Shown: piece after piece, positions 42,901 to 53,136 of the stretch
Numbering within the stretch: the first letter of the stretch is position 1
Layout of the letters: every line of letters begins with the position of its first letter
Source: Flagellimonas sp. 389
GTDB lineage: Bacteria; Bacteroidota; Bacteroidia; Flavobacteriales; Flavobacteriaceae
Assembly: GCF_018449435.1 (NCBI RefSeq)
Contig: NZ_JAHCMU010000001.1
Span: forward strand, 1-64,000
Reading direction: 5' to 3'
Length of the DNA stretch: 64,000 nt
The notes under the pieces: generated by a model
What the model was told of the DNA's origin: nothing
The model's database searches: none
Seen by the model: only the letters and a program-made list of their open reading frames with translations
Made by a program: the position numbers and the translations under genes

Positions 42901-45900
42901 CCAAATTTGATCTGGCGACGTCACGTTAAAGGGAGTAAATTGAAGCGGTAATTCTATTTGATAAAAGTTTTCAGAAAAGTCAGTTCCAATTCTTAGAAAA
43001 CCGACCAATGGGGTATCGCTATCGGAATAGTCACCGTTCAATATTTTTTCCGCATGCATGAACATTTTTATTCGTTCGTACTGCCTAACGTCAATATTCA
43101 CATTTTTAAATACCCCACGAGAATCCTGAGACTCCAAATTTTCAACAACGAAGGAGAGGGATTGTTCATTCTGACGTATGATGGTATTATTGTTATTCAA
43201 TTGTTCACGAACCACACCTGGAGGCAAAACGTAGGGAATAGGCTGTCTTGCAAAGTTTTCTTCTATATTGACCGTATTTACATCAAGTACCGTTCCATCA
43301 TCAGAAGGATCACTATCAATTTCATCTGGTTGAAGTGAGTTTGTATAGGTTCTCCAGTCTCCACGTACCAAATCCAAAGTAGCAAAACGCAGTATGACAT
43401 CACTTGTAAAGCCTGTCATATACATTCTCATAAAGCTAATGGAACGGAAATCCGTTATTCCACCAACGGCTTCTGTAAAATCACTTAATGGAATCTTGTA
43501 CTGAATCCATCGATAATTGACCTCAGTTCCGTTTGGGACTCTATTGCCACTTGCAGTACCTTCCCGAATATCGGTCACATACTGGTCATCCACTGTAGTA
43601 TTTGGTTTAATTTGAATACGATATTCGTAATAGCTATTGACGGTGTTCATGGTCAAATCCCTATCAATATCTTCTACATCGGGCAATGTAGTTGATCCCC
43701 TATTGGTGTTGGTTACTTCAACCGGAGAATTACCTTGTGGATTATTAAAATCCAAATAACGCTCTAGAATGCCTCCCTCTCTATTCAAATAATACTGGTA
43801 ATTATCAAATGCAGGGTCTTCTGCAGGTCCGTTGTAAATAGCTTGTTCCTCAGCATCATCCAACCCATCAAAACCCAAATCTTGCAATGACCTATTTGTT
43901 TCGTCAGCATCAAAAGCGTAGACCAGCGATTGTGTTGAAGGAACTTGACCCCATATTGTAGATCTAGGAGTTTCTACATTGGTAGTACCGGGCAATCCAT
44001 TTTCATATTGCTTTCTTCCGTCCTTGAGGATATCTTCTGAGATATTTCCCAAGTTAAGTACCAGTTCCCCAACATTTGAATCGTTGGTATCACCATCAAT
44101 ATAAGGATCCAATACCCAAAACTGAACAAATTCCACATTGGACTGTTCAAAATTGGTACTGCTCAACGGACGCATAATACCTGCCCACTTATTAGTATCA
44201 GGCTCAGTTTCAAAACTGGGATTAGCATTATAGGGTCCTTTTTGATCTGGATAATATACTACATCCAAAGTTCCTTGTACTTGGGTTTGCCCTTGCGCAA
44301 TGTCGGTTTCTGTAAATACCTCGTCAATAAATACTCTACGGGTTGCATTCAGCGAAATATCATTATCTGACAATCCCGAAGGCCTTTGGTTGGTATAGAA
44401 AATTGGATCAACGGTGTACCAGGACATTTTTGACCTCTCAAAACCTACGTCCAAGCCAGTTCTATCTTGTGCAAATTCAACAGGCGGACTAGCCAGGGTC
44501 CATCCCAAAGACGAACGAATATCAATTAAAGCCTGTGCGCCTTCAAAATCATCTATGTACGTAGTGGTCTCCCCTTCAAAATCAGCGTTTTTAGGAGAGT
44601 TTGGCTTCAAAAAAGCAACCTCGCCACGTATGGAAAGATTGGAAGGAACATCGGTGTCTATGTTTGGAAGCTTATTCGCCAATCGTGTTAGAAACGGAAT
44701 CTCGGTGCTAAAATTCCCGTTTAAACCAAAAATAGTATTGTTCACAGGCTCAATACCAAAATTTGATTTTTGGGTAAGGGGTCGCTCATTGAGGTTCAAC
44801 AGCGTACCGCCCAAGACAAAATTCTCATTGAATTTATGTTCTACGTTTATCCCTGTAAATCTTCTGGTCTGCTGTCCAAAGACTGCATTATTTTCTACTG
44901 AAATATTTATTGGGGTATTGGAGGCTTCTAAACTAGGGTCTAAAATCTGTACTGTCCCTGCTTGATAGTTTACGGTATAATCTATACCTTCTTGCAATTG
45001 ACGACCACCTGCAGTTACTCGTACCGAACCTCTTGGCACATTGAACGCACCAATGGGTATCCCATTATTTCCTTCAGACTTGTAGCGCCCCTTTAACTGG
45101 AAACGATTCTTCTCGGCATCTTGCAACGAAGCAGCTTTGGTCTTCGCGTACATATTCCTAAATACGTATTTCTGCTGGTTAACATTGTATCCTTGATCAT
45201 TTTCAACATCATACGTTCCACCACCCAACTCATCAAATAGAAACTCTCCAAAAGGCTCCACTTTGGTGAAGATGATTCTACCGGATTGTGTGTCTACCGT
45301 AATTCCAGGAACGTAATCAAAGAATCCATCACCACCGGGCTGAACATCATTGTAGATATTTAAGCGATCCAGATTGAACACATTGATAAGAATACGTTCT
45401 TCAAGTCCAGTGGGCCAACCTGCATTTGGGTCTACGGGAGTAATATAGTTTCTAGGTGTAGGATCTGAATAAAGGATATTCAGTTTAAAATCTTCTTGGC
45501 TTAGTTGAAACGCTCCAGTGGAATAGATGTTTTTCATCATCAAATCCCAGATTGGATCGTCGACATTCGTAATATTACTTTTTAGTAGTTTTAATATGAG
45601 CGTATTATTTTCGATGATGGGATTAACGCCACCGGATACGGTCGTAGCATCTACACCGCCATTTGCAAATTCCCCAACCTGAAAAACCTCTCCATTGAAC
45701 GTGTATTGGAACGCCACACCCAAAACCTCGTCATTGCTTAAACGTTGGTTTAAAGAAATGTAACCCAATTGTGTATCAAATTGATAGTCTCTTCCCACTT
45801 CCAATTTTCGGGCATTTTCCAGTATGGCGTAATCGAACCCTTGATTTGCTTCAACATTAAAACCATTATCAACTGTTGCAATGTCCCTAACACCCGTATT

Positions 45901-47130
45901 CATAGCTCCGCCACTTCCTATTAGTGCAGGATCAAAGTCATTGGCGCCATTTTGTGGCAAAGCTCCCGGTTGTAAAACATTAAAGAATCCTGCCGGAGCA
46001 TTGCCTTCTTTCCCAATTCTGGTAATTTCCCTACCATCGCTTCCCAATTCAACTTCTCCCAAATCTTGAACTGCAACAACATTTCTTACGTTCAGGGTCT
46101 GCTGATTTCGGTTGGTCACCCACACCTCAAGGCGAGTAATTTGTATTTGACTACGTATGAAGGGATAGTTAGCGAGTGCTTGGTCATAATTATCCCTAAA
46201 GTATTGTGCCAAGAAAAAATGTTTGTCCTCATCATAGTCCAAGGCGGTCAATGCAAACTCATTGACTGTACCTCCTCCTTGTGCAACCACTGTATTATTT
46301 TGTGACCGTTGTTCCGAAAAAACCGCTGTTACCGTAGTTTTACCAAATTGCAATTGTGTTTTTACTCCAAAAAGGCTCTGCGCACCAGTAATCAAAGAAC
46401 TGTTCAAAGGCATATTTACGTTACCTATCTCTATCTTTTGAAGAATATCATCCTCGGTAGGCGTATAATCGATTTTAACCAAATTCTGGAAATCAAACGT
46501 TGCTTCGGTATCATAGTTCGCCGTTACCTGAAGACGTTCCCCTACTTTACCCAACAAGCTCAGGCTTATCCTTTGGTCAAAATCAAAGGAAAGGTTGGTC
46601 CTGTTTCTGGGAGATAATGCAGGGTTGTCATTTTTCTGCCAAAGTATCCCCAAGTCCATAGCAACAGAACCTTGCGGAATTACTTCAATGGTGTTCCCTC
46701 CAAAAATGGATTCAAAGAAGCTACTGTTCACATAAAAATTTGGAAGTAAATTCTTTCTAGCTTCTTCACTACCCTCTTTTTTTCCTGTAAATGCATCGAT
46801 TTTATCCTTGAAGTAGGATTTCATCTTTTCTTTTTGAACAAGGTCAAAATACTGTTCTGGTGTAAGAATGACAGGATAATTGATATCAAATTCGCCAACA
46901 CGTTCCGTGTAGATATACATATCCAGTTTTGGATCGTACGTGTACTTGGCTATGATACTATTGGGGTTTTCCAATATTAGCTGACCAAGCTCAAAACCAG
47001 TTTTCACTGAATCCTGAACTTGTTCATTGGTTTCCTGGCCTGTTAGGTTGGCGGTTATCAGAAAACATGTAAAAAAGAAAAAGTACCTAAATCCTATCGA
47101 TTTAAGTATTGGTTGTGCCCCTCTTTTCAA
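39982..47130 (-). CDS. sprA: SprA, type IX secretion translocon pore / gliding motility protein
   Basis: At 2382 residues this is the largest gene here, close to F. johnsoniae SprA (about 2400). It has a signal peptide (about 1-32, cut near TGQ) and then SprA N-terminal domains (words LNFDFDQR-type strand NLSFDFDQRISLSLLGKVGE, given as two runs NLSFDFDQRI and SLSLLGKVGE). Hundreds of residues of beta-strands follow that form a very large outer-membrane barrel, and it ends in the barrel-closing strand NAGFTLRYNFGN. SprA is the pore through which proteins with C-terminal sorting signals cross the outer membrane. It lies 5 bp after ruvA and upstream of gcvH, the usual flavobacterial order. Confidence 0.97.
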   Translation of the reverse strand: MKRGAQPILKSIGFRYFFFFTCFLITANLTGQETNEQVQDSVKTGFELGQLILENPNSIIAKYTYDPKLDMYIYTERVGEFDINYPVILTPEQYFDLVQKEKMKSYFKDKIDAFTGKKEGSEEARKNLLPNFYVNSSFFESIFGGNTIEVIPQGSVAMDLGILWQKNDNPALSPRNRTNLSFDFDQRISLSLLGKVGERLQVTANYDTEATFDFQNLVKIDYTPTEDDILQKIEIGNVNMPLNSSLITGAQSLFGVKTQLQFGKTTVTAVFSEQRSQNNTVVAQGGGTVNEFALTALDYDEDKHFFLAQYFRDNYDQALANYPFIRSQIQITRLEVWVTNRNQQTLNVRNVVAVQDLGEVELGSDGREITRIGKEGNAPAGFFNVLQPGALPQNGANDFDPALIGSGGAMNTGVRDIATVDNGFNVEANQGFDYAILENARKLEVGRDYQFDTQLGYISLNQRLSNDEVLGVAFQYTFNGEVFQVGEFANGGVDATTVSGGVNPIIENNTLILKLLKSNITNVDDPIWDLMMKNIYSTGAFQLSQEDFKLNILYSDPTPRNYITPVDPNAGWPTGLEERILINVFNLDRLNIYNDVQPGGDGFFDYVPGITVDTQSGRIIFTKVEPFGEFLFDELGGGTYDVENDQGYNVNQQKYVFRNMYAKTKAASLQDAEKNRFQLKGRYKSEGNNGIPIGAFNVPRGSVRVTAGGRQLQEGIDYTVNYQAGTVQILDPSLEASNTPINISVENNAVFGQQTRRFTGINVEHKFNENFVLGGTLLNLNERPLTQKSNFGIEPVNNTIFGLNGNFSTEIPFLTRLANKLPNIDTDVPSNLSIRGEVAFLKPNSPKNADFEGETTTYIDDFEGAQALIDIRSSLGWTLASPPVEFAQDRTGLDVGFERSKMSWYTVDPIFYTNQRPSGLSDNDISLNATRRVFIDEVFTETDIAQGQTQVQGTLDVVYYPDQKGPYNANPSFETEPDTNKWAGIMRPLSSTNFEQSNVEFVQFWVLDPYIDGDTNDSNVGELVLNLGNISEDILKDGRKQYENGLPGTTNVETPRSTIWGQVPSTQSLVYAFDADETNRSLQDLGFDGLDDAEEQAIYNGPAEDPAFDNYQYYLNREGGILERYLDFNNPQGNSPVEVTNTNRGSTTLPDVEDIDRDLTMNTVNSYYEYRIQIKPNTTVDDQYVTDIREGTASGNRVPNGTEVNYRWIQYKIPLSDFTEAVGGITDFRSISFMRMYMTGFTSDVILRFATLDLVRGDWRTYTNSLQPDEIDSDPSDDGTVLDVNTVNIEENFARQPIPYVLPPGVVREQLNNNNTIIRQNEQSLSFVVENLESQDSRGVFKNVNIDVRQYERIKMFMHAEKILNGDYSDSDTPLVGFLRIGTDFSENFYQIELPLQFTPFNVTSPDQIWPDVNQLDIDLSDLSKVKSRGIAEQTLNEVNYYEIIDGEAVLVDEFAPRTLGRLRIGIRGNPSLGSIRGMMVGIKNIDDLPARGEVWFNELRLAGLDNNGGWAAIAALDANMADFANVTATGSRSTSGFGSIDQMPNERSREDAISYDVVTNVNVGQLFPKKWGIQLPFNYGISESLITPEFDPVYDDLKLDDRIAAAETQEDAETIQRQAEDYTKRTSINLIGVRKNRGEEAKENFFDVENFTFNYSYNETDHRDFEVEELRDQNVTTGFVYNHNFKPAPIAPFAKKDSLFMSEYWKWLKELNFNVLPTSISVNANYNRSFNQQRFRDVLEPGVDALDLPLLQQRNYLFNWQYALNYSITKSLRLNLTGSNNNIVRNYFNVDDDESSGINQDLDLWDGFFDVGESNRHSQQMQLNYELPFDKFPFLNFINAQYSYTSNFDWQRGGDALNEVVQLENPGEQINTIQNANTHNLTGNLSMQRFYDFLGLKKRDGKVTANQSARRRDKAGNLASEEDEKPPKKTSKTFNTIVDFVTMVKRINVNYSENNGKVLPGYTQSIGFIGTARPSLGFVFGSQSDVRFEAARRGWLTTFSEFNSQYLENSNKQLNITATAQPTQDITIDLTMDRQISNSYQENFQVNDLGGGEFQYEELLGNNFGNFSISAMMISTAFSKSDEFDSETFEKFKQNRITIANRLVSDRGQTTGPLDDDGFPQRYGKTQQEVLLPAFFAAYTGRDVNRVNLDAFREIPIPNWNIKYTGLMKNRWFKKKFKRFSLSHGYRAAYSINSFQTNLERENTTIDPDTEDFLPENIINNVVLNDQFNPLIRMDFEMKNSFSFLAEVRTDRTLSLSFDNNLLTEINGREYTLGLGYRFKDVKFVTNIGGEKTRLKGDLNLKADLSLRDNITIIRNLDIDSNQITSGQNLMAIKFTADYALSKSLNALFFYDHTFSEFAVSTAFPQTTINAGFTLRYNFGN

Positions 47131-47135
47131 ACTAA

Positions 47136-47717
47136 TTACAAATTTTTCAGCGCGAATTTAATAGTGTCCTCAACGCTTAGTGAAGGATCTTCGGATAGCA
47201 CCTTGTCAACAACCTTTTCAGACTGCCTCCGTACGAAACCAAGAACCTCTAAAGCAGATAACGCTTCTTCTTTACTTGTATTGTTCGATTGGTGGGAAAC
47301 TTCTCCCATATCGTAGACTTTTAAAATCTTGTCCTTTAAATCAAGAATAACACGTTGTGCGGTCTTGGCACCAATTCCTTTTATTGACTGAATGGCAGGA
47401 ACATCTCCATTGGCAATAGCATCCCTAATTTGGACAGGTGACAAGGAGGATAACATTGTTCTTGCAGTGCTAGATCCAATACCAGAAACAGAAATCAATA
47501 ACCTGAATATTTCACGTTCTGACTGCTCCAAAAAACCAAAAAGTGTGTGCGAGTCTTCCTTCACTTGCAAATGTGTGTAAAGACGTATATTTTCTTGATC
47601 TTTAAGCTGAGAAAAAGTATGCAGTGAAATATTCACAAAATAGCCTATGCCACCACATTCAACAACAATATAAGTGGGGTTCTTCTCAACTAATTTTCCG
47701 TTTAAGTGGGTAATCAT
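47136..47717 (-). CDS. ruvA: Holliday junction DNA helicase subunit RuvA
   Basis: This 193-residue protein has an OB-fold N-terminal domain (MITHLNGKLVEKNPTYIVVE), two helix-hairpin-helix motifs (LISVSGIGSSTA and IQSIKGIGAKTAQRV) and a C-terminal domain (EALSALEVLGF) that touches RuvB. The tetramer holds the Holliday junction for branch migration. RuvB is encoded about 7 kb away at 54459-55481. Confidence 0.97.
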   Translation of the reverse strand: MITHLNGKLVEKNPTYIVVECGGIGYFVNISLHTFSQLKDQENIRLYTHLQVKEDSHTLFGFLEQSEREIFRLLISVSGIGSSTARTMLSSLSPVQIRDAIANGDVPAIQSIKGIGAKTAQRVILDLKDKILKVYDMGEVSHQSNNTSKEEALSALEVLGFVRRQSEKVVDKVLSEDPSLSVEDTIKFALKNL

Positions 47718-47800
47718 ATTATGGTTGTTTTTGTCGATTGTTCGTTGTTTGCTTCGGCTACGCTCAGCACCCCGGTTGTTTATTTAAATCTAAATTTTAG

Positions 47801-47840
47801 TTTGAACTTATGCTTAAACTTGAGTTTTGAGTTTGAACTT
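47801..47840. repeat. Short repeated words between ruvA and maeB
   Basis: TTTGAACTT occurs at 47801 and 47832, with TTAAACTTGAGTTTTGA (47814-47830) between them. The same words TTAAACTTGA and TTGAGTTTTGA occur at 55530 and 55547, upstream of ruvB. The 150-bp gap otherwise shows no feature. Confidence 0.6.
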
Positions 47841-47867
47841 GCATTTGTATTTAAGTCTTAAGCCTCT

Positions 47868-50162
47868 CTACTCCCCCATTTTTGCCCTTCGCCGTTTTTC
47901 ACGCTCTTGAGCATCTATTACAGCTACTGCGGCCATGTTCACCATTTCATCTACACTTGCTCCTAACTGTAAAATATGTGCAGATCTTCGAAGACCCACC
48001 ATAATTGGGCCTATGGATTCGGCATTGTTCAGGCCTTTCAATAATTTATACGTAATATTTGCAGAATCCAAATTTGGGAATACCAATGTATTTACTTTTT
48101 TTCCTGCCAATTTTGAAAATGGAAAATTATTGTGACACAGTTCTTGACTTAATGCAAAATCCGTTTGAATCTCACCATCAACTACCAACTCGGGATTCCT
48201 TTCGTGCAATATTTTGACAGCTTCCCTAACTTTTTGGGCATTTGGATGGTTAGAAGAACCGTAATTTGCATAGGACAACATCGCCATTACAGGATTAAAG
48301 CCAAACGTGCTGGCGACATTTGCGGTCATTTGTGCTATTTCTGCCAAGGCCTCTGCACTAGGATCTACATTTATGGAAGTATCCGCTAAAAATAGTGGTC
48401 CCCTATCGGTTATCATTATGTTTACTGTGGAGGCATTTTTGACTCCTTTTGCACGTCCCAAAACTTCAAATACAGGCTTTAATACCAATGGATATGCTCT
48501 GGAATAGCCAGAGATCATTCCGTCTGCATCACCTTCCAAAAGCATCATAGCGCCAAAATAATTACGCTTGCCCATATTGACATTTGCGCTGTATTTGGTT
48601 TCTCCTTTTCTTTTTCTGGATTCCCACAACTTCATCGCATATCTAGTCCGCATTTCCTTTGATTCGTCCGAGCGTGGATCTATAATAGGCACTTCGGCAT
48701 CAAATTCCAATTCCTTTTTTAACTTCTCAATAGTTTCCCTATATCCTAGCAAAATTGGTATGGCTATACCTTCATCATGGACTATTTGTGCTGCTTTCAT
48801 TACATCGAGCAATTCTGCTTCTGCAAAAACAATGCGTTTGGGGTTAACCCGCGCCCGGTTGTGCAAAAGGCGAACTACTTTGTTATCATTTCCAGATCTC
48901 TGGTATAGTTCTTCTTCATACTTTTTCCAATCCTCAATCGGTACTTTTGCCACTCCACTGTCCATAGCGGCTTTTGCCACCGCTGGTGGAATTTTAGTTA
49001 TCAATCTTGGATCAAAAGGTTTGGGAATGATATATTTCTTGCTAAAAAACAATCTCTTAGTATCGTAAGCGATATTTACCTGTTCCGGAACAGGTTCTCT
49101 GGTTAAATCCGCTAAAGCCCTAACCGCAGCCATCTTCATCTCTTCATTGATTTTAGTCGCCCTAACATCCAATGCTCCCCTGAAGATAAATGGAAATCCA
49201 AGAACATTGTTCACTTGATTGGGATGATCTGAACGACCTGTTGCCATAATGATATCATCTCTTGTTTTACAAGCTAAGTTGTATTCAATCTCAGGGTCTG
49301 GGTTTGCCATTGCAAAAACAATAGGGTTTTTAGCCATGGACTTAAGCATTAGGGGTGTTAGGATATTGGCAATGGACAATCCAATAAAGACATCCGAATC
49401 TTTCATGGCCTCCTCCAAAGTATCTATCTTTCTATCCGAGGCAAACTCCTTTTTTTCTTTGGAAAGATTTTCACGATCACTTCGGATGACACCTTTGCTA
49501 TCCAACATTACAATATTTTCAGGCTTTGCACCGAATGCAATATAAAGCCTGGTGCAAGAAACAGCAGCTGCACCGGCGCCACTGACCACAATTTTTATCT
49601 CTTCAATTTTTTTATGGGCAAGTTCCACCGCATTCAGTAAAGCAGCTGCCGAAATAATGGCAGTACCATGCTGGTCATCGTGCATGACCGGAATATCCAA
49701 TTCTTCTTTTAGACGTCTTTCAATTTCAAAAGCTTCCGGCGCTTTAATATCCTCAAGGTTGATTCCCCCAAAAGTTGGTGCTATAATCTTTACGGTTTCA
49801 ATGAATTTATCAACATCTGTAGTATCCAGTTCAACATCCATTCCATCGATATCAGCAAAAATCTTGAACAACAAGCTTTTCCCTTCCATCACAGGTTTTG
49901 ATGCCTCTGGGCCAATATTTCCCAATCCTAAAACGGCCGTTCCGTTAGAAATTACTGCAACAATATTTCCTTTGGCGGTGTACTTGTAAACATCATCCTT
50001 GTTTTTTTCAATCTCCAAACAGGGTGCAGCAACCCCAGGAGAATAGGCAAGAGCTAGATCGCGCTGGGTAGCATAAGGCTTTGTAGGCACTATTTTTATT
50101 TTACCTGGCTGAGGCTTCGCGTGGTACAATAAAGCTTCTTGACGTTGTTTTTCTTTGCTCAT
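47868..50162 (-). CDS. maeB: NADP-dependent malic enzyme with phosphotransacetylase-like domain
   Basis: This 764-residue enzyme converts malate to pyruvate, CO2 and NADPH. The malic enzyme part (about 1-420) carries DLALAYSPGVAAPCLEI, the metal site EDIKAPEAF and DDQHGTA, and the nucleotide fold GAGAAA. The C-terminal part (about 435-764) is a phosphate acetyltransferase-like domain (ADGMISGYSRAYP, ANYGSSNHPNAQK) that usually regulates activity by acetyl-CoA. This two-domain form is the MaeB type. Confidence 0.96.
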   Translation of the reverse strand: MSKEKQRQEALLYHAKPQPGKIKIVPTKPYATQRDLALAYSPGVAAPCLEIEKNKDDVYKYTAKGNIVAVISNGTAVLGLGNIGPEASKPVMEGKSLLFKIFADIDGMDVELDTTDVDKFIETVKIIAPTFGGINLEDIKAPEAFEIERRLKEELDIPVMHDDQHGTAIISAAALLNAVELAHKKIEEIKIVVSGAGAAAVSCTRLYIAFGAKPENIVMLDSKGVIRSDRENLSKEKKEFASDRKIDTLEEAMKDSDVFIGLSIANILTPLMLKSMAKNPIVFAMANPDPEIEYNLACKTRDDIIMATGRSDHPNQVNNVLGFPFIFRGALDVRATKINEEMKMAAVRALADLTREPVPEQVNIAYDTKRLFFSKKYIIPKPFDPRLITKIPPAVAKAAMDSGVAKVPIEDWKKYEEELYQRSGNDNKVVRLLHNRARVNPKRIVFAEAELLDVMKAAQIVHDEGIAIPILLGYRETIEKLKKELEFDAEVPIIDPRSDESKEMRTRYAMKLWESRKRKGETKYSANVNMGKRNYFGAMMLLEGDADGMISGYSRAYPLVLKPVFEVLGRAKGVKNASTVNIMITDRGPLFLADTSINVDPSAEALAEIAQMTANVASTFGFNPVMAMLSYANYGSSNHPNAQKVREAVKILHERNPELVVDGEIQTDFALSQELCHNNFPFSKLAGKKVNTLVFPNLDSANITYKLLKGLNNAESIGPIMVGLRRSAHILQLGASVDEMVNMAAVAVIDAQEREKRRRAKMGE

Positions 50163-50220
50163 CTTTCTTTTTTGAGGCTATAAATGTATAGGTTATTCTT
50201 TTTAATTGGACGCACATCAA

Positions 50221-50260
50221 AATAAAATAAAAAAGACGCCAAAACATAGTGGCGTCTTTT
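50221..50260 (-). terminator. Rho-independent terminator after the sodium/solute symporter gene
   Basis: AAAAGACGCCA-N8-TGGCGTCTTTT is an 11-bp perfect stem (50231-50241 with 50250-50260), and the minus strand continues TTTTTTATTTTATT. Confidence 0.9.
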
Positions 50261-50280
50261 CATATTCTTTTAATGTTCAA

Positions 50281-51999
50281 TTACCAAAAATACCCAACTA
50301 TAATTGTTGTCACCACTAATAATATAATGGCTAAATAGCGATAGTTTTTATACCATGGCAAATCTTTGAGTTCTTCCGTCTCTTCCGCGAACATTTCTTT
50401 CTTATAGGTATATTCCGCTACTTTTTGTGCATCTGGCTCTCCAGTTGTCAAACTGACTATAATATGGGTGAGCAGACTTATTACAAACAAAAGATTGGCT
50501 TTGGCGAGAAAGTGGAATTCATTTAGGTAAGGCGCAATGTCATAACTGGCCGACAATATCATAAAAATGGCTACTGCTCCTCCAACCAAGAGACTTATAA
50601 AAGCTCCTGTGGCATTTGCTCTTTTCCAAAACAATCCTAAAATAAAGGCTGAAACTACTGGCGGGCTTGTAAAAGCAATTACCAACTGAAGATAGCCCCA
50701 TAGCGAATCGCTCACCTTTTCTATGAAAGGAACCCAAAGTGATGCAAGAACCACCAATATCAATGTAGCTATCTGTCCTGCCCTTACCAATTGTTTACTG
50801 GTCATTTCTGGACGAAGTTGTTTTACAAAATCCATAGTGATCAATGTTGAAGCCGAATTGAACGTTGCTGAAACTGATGACATCATAGCTGCCAATAGTC
50901 CCGCAACTACAAGACCCAAAATACCGGTGGGCAAAAGCTGAAACAATAGTACAGGATAGGTTAGATTAGGACAATCTGAAAGATTCTCGCACATACCTCC
51001 AGTAGCTAGTGGATAGTTAAGGTTTGAAATATCTAAAGTATTAAACAATAGAAGTGCCAATACCCCGGGCACTACCATGATAAAAATTACAGGAAGTTTT
51101 AACAAACCTGCAAATAATGCACCCCAGCGACCGTGATTTAAATCTTTGGCTCCCAATACACGTTGCACCATAAACTGGTTATTTGCCCAAAAATAGAATC
51201 CTAGCAGTGGTACGCCCGTTAATAATCCCCACCAGGGCATAAATTCATCATTATTGGGGCGAACTAGGCTGAACACCTCCCCCGAGTTGGACGGTATAAA
51301 TTTTCCTTCGGTAGCTCTGTCTCCAAAATTGACATCTCCAGATGCCAATGCCGCATCCAATTTGGACATCATACCACTCCATCCACCACCCAACTCTTCA
51401 AAAGCAAAATAGGTGAGCAAACAGGAACCTATAATCAATAAAACCGCCTGAATAACTTCGGTTTGTATAACAGAGTTAAGTCCACCCGGAATTGTATATG
51501 CTGCGGCCGCAACAGCCAAACCTATGATGATGTAGGTGGAATCCACATCTGGGAACAAAAGTTTTAAAACAATACTACCAACGTAAAGTCCCGCAGCCGT
51601 GTCCACGAGTACATTTCCAACAATCGTTATCAAAGAAAAGTAATATCTCGATCTTTTGTCATAGCGTTTCTGCATGAATTCCGGCATGGTATATACTCCA
51701 GATTTTAAATAAAACGGCAAGAAAAATATGGAGAAGAAAATAAGGATGACAACGGCATACCATTCGTAGTTGTACACGTTGACATTGGTCTGAAAACCAT
51801 CCGAAGCCAAACCAACCAGTGTAGAACTTGAAATATTTGCAGAAAAAAGTGCAATCCCAACAATAGGCCATGTCATGGTCCTACCTCCTAAAAAATAGTC
51901 TTCCGAACTGCTTCTTTTTGATTTTGATATACCGTAGATTATAATTCCTACGAGATATACCAGAATCACAATAATATCCAAGGTCTGTAATCCACTCAT
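50281..51999 (-). CDS. Sodium/solute symporter (SGLT-like, SSS family)
   Basis: This 572-residue protein has 13-14 membrane helices of the LeuT-type fold. SSS family marks are SSSEDYFLGGRTMTWPIVGIALFSANISSS (given as SSEDYFLGGR and ISSSTLVG), AAYTIPGGLNSVIQTEVIQ and AGLLAAMMSSVSATFNSASTL near the sodium site. It resembles Bacteroidota relatives of the sugar transporter SGLT. The substrate (sugar, myo-inositol or other) cannot be read from sequence. It is a single gene with its own terminator. Confidence 0.93.
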   Translation of the reverse strand: MSGLQTLDIIVILVYLVGIIIYGISKSKRSSSEDYFLGGRTMTWPIVGIALFSANISSSTLVGLASDGFQTNVNVYNYEWYAVVILIFFSIFFLPFYLKSGVYTMPEFMQKRYDKRSRYYFSLITIVGNVLVDTAAGLYVGSIVLKLLFPDVDSTYIIIGLAVAAAAYTIPGGLNSVIQTEVIQAVLLIIGSCLLTYFAFEELGGGWSGMMSKLDAALASGDVNFGDRATEGKFIPSNSGEVFSLVRPNNDEFMPWWGLLTGVPLLGFYFWANNQFMVQRVLGAKDLNHGRWGALFAGLLKLPVIFIMVVPGVLALLLFNTLDISNLNYPLATGGMCENLSDCPNLTYPVLLFQLLPTGILGLVVAGLLAAMMSSVSATFNSASTLITMDFVKQLRPEMTSKQLVRAGQIATLILVVLASLWVPFIEKVSDSLWGYLQLVIAFTSPPVVSAFILGLFWKRANATGAFISLLVGGAVAIFMILSASYDIAPYLNEFHFLAKANLLFVISLLTHIIVSLTTGEPDAQKVAEYTYKKEMFAEETEELKDLPWYKNYRYLAIILLVVTTIIVGYFW

Positions 52000-52213
52000 G
52001 GTCTTTCTTGATTTAGTTAGTTTGTCTTCCGTTTGTGCACATTATGATTTTTAGACGTAACCCAATTTCTTTCGATTATGGTAAATTTACTGGCCTATTT
52101 TTAAGAAAATCATAGTTTGCTTACAAGGCAATATAGTCTTTTTAATTTTTTCTTAAAAAAAACTTAACATCTAATATCATCATGGGGTAACCTCAATCGT
52201 TGTAGTAGGTTTA

Positions 52214-53134
52214 CTAACTTTTTAAAAATTTTAGGTTTCGTTGCAAACCTGAAAACTTGGTTCGCTTTACAGGGGATTTTTTGAAGATTTTTTTGAAAAC
52301 ATCTTCCGTGATTTCCTCCCAATCTTTTTTGGTCATGGAAAGTAATTCGGGATTTGGATTGAAAAGTGGTTCGCTGTGCGCTTTTGAGAAACGGTTCCAA
52401 GGACAGACGTCTTGGCAAACATCACAACCGAACATCCAGTCATCAAATTTACCGTGAAATTCTGTTGGAATCTCGTTTTTTAATTCGATGGTAAAATAAG
52501 AAATACATTTGCTCCCATCCACTACATATGGTTCCACAATGGCATCTGTGGGGCAAGCATCAATACAAGCGGTACAAGTTCCGCAATGGTCGGTTACCGG
52601 GCTGTCATATTCCAAATCCAGGTCTATGATCAATTCGGCAATAAAATAAAACGACCCTACTTGTTGGGTCAATAAATTGCTATGCTTTCCAATCCATCCC
52701 AAACCACTTTTGGCTGCCCACACTTTATCGAGCACAGGTGCGGAATCCACAAATGCCCTACCATGTACCTCACCGATTTCTTCCTGTATAAAATGCAGTA
52801 ATGATTTCAATTTATCCTTTATCACAAAGTGATAGTCTGTACCGTAAGCATATTTTGAAATCTTGTATGCATCCTTATTTTGATGTTCGGATGGGTAGTA
52901 ATTCAGCAATAATGAGATAACAGATTTAGAACCTTCCACCAATTTGGTCGGGTCCAAGCGTTTGTCGAAATGGTTTTCCATATACTGCATTTCGCCATGC
53001 ATATTTTGGTTGAGCCATTTTTCCAATCGAGGGGCTTCATCTTCCAGAAATTCAGCCTTGGAAATTCCACAAGATAAAAAACCGAGGCGTTTAGCTTCAT
53101 TTTTTATTAGTGTGGTATTAGACTGTTTACCCAT
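52214..53134 (-). CDS. queG: Epoxyqueuosine reductase
   Basis: This 306-residue cobalamin and iron-sulfur enzyme makes the last step of queuosine synthesis in tRNA, reducing epoxyqueuosine. The N-terminal cobalamin-binding part ends at WIGKHSNLL. Two [4Fe-4S] motifs follow: [16 protein letters not shown] and [13 protein letters not shown]. The C-terminal HEAT-like part of the longer E. coli protein (379 aa) is absent, as in many short homologues. It begins 2 bp after the P450 stop, so it is in the ruvB-P450-queG unit. Confidence 0.95.
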   Translation of the reverse strand: MGKQSNTTLIKNEAKRLGFLSCGISKAEFLEDEAPRLEKWLNQNMHGEMQYMENHFDKRLDPTKLVEGSKSVISLLLNYYPSEHQNKDAYKISKYAYGTDYHFVIKDKLKSLLHFIQEEIGEVHGRAFVDSAPVLDKVWAAKSGLGWIGKHSNLLTQQVGSFYFIAELIIDLDLEYDSPVTDHCGTCTACIDACPTDAIVEPYVVDGSKCISYFTIELKNEIPTEFHGKFDDWMFGCDVCQDVCPWNRFSKAHSEPLFNPNPELLSMTKKDWEEITEDVFKKIFKKSPVKRTKFSGLQRNLKFLKS

Positions 53135-53136
53135 AA

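Noticed and set aside
44414..44965. 183-residue plus-strand frame inside sprA
   Set aside because: It is antisense to a strongly supported gene and has no recognisable domain.
52000..52213. Possible small RNA or promoter in the 214-bp gap before the symporter gene
   Set aside because: Only A/T runs are visible; no conserved element, hairpin with T-tract or TAnnTTTG on the proper strand.
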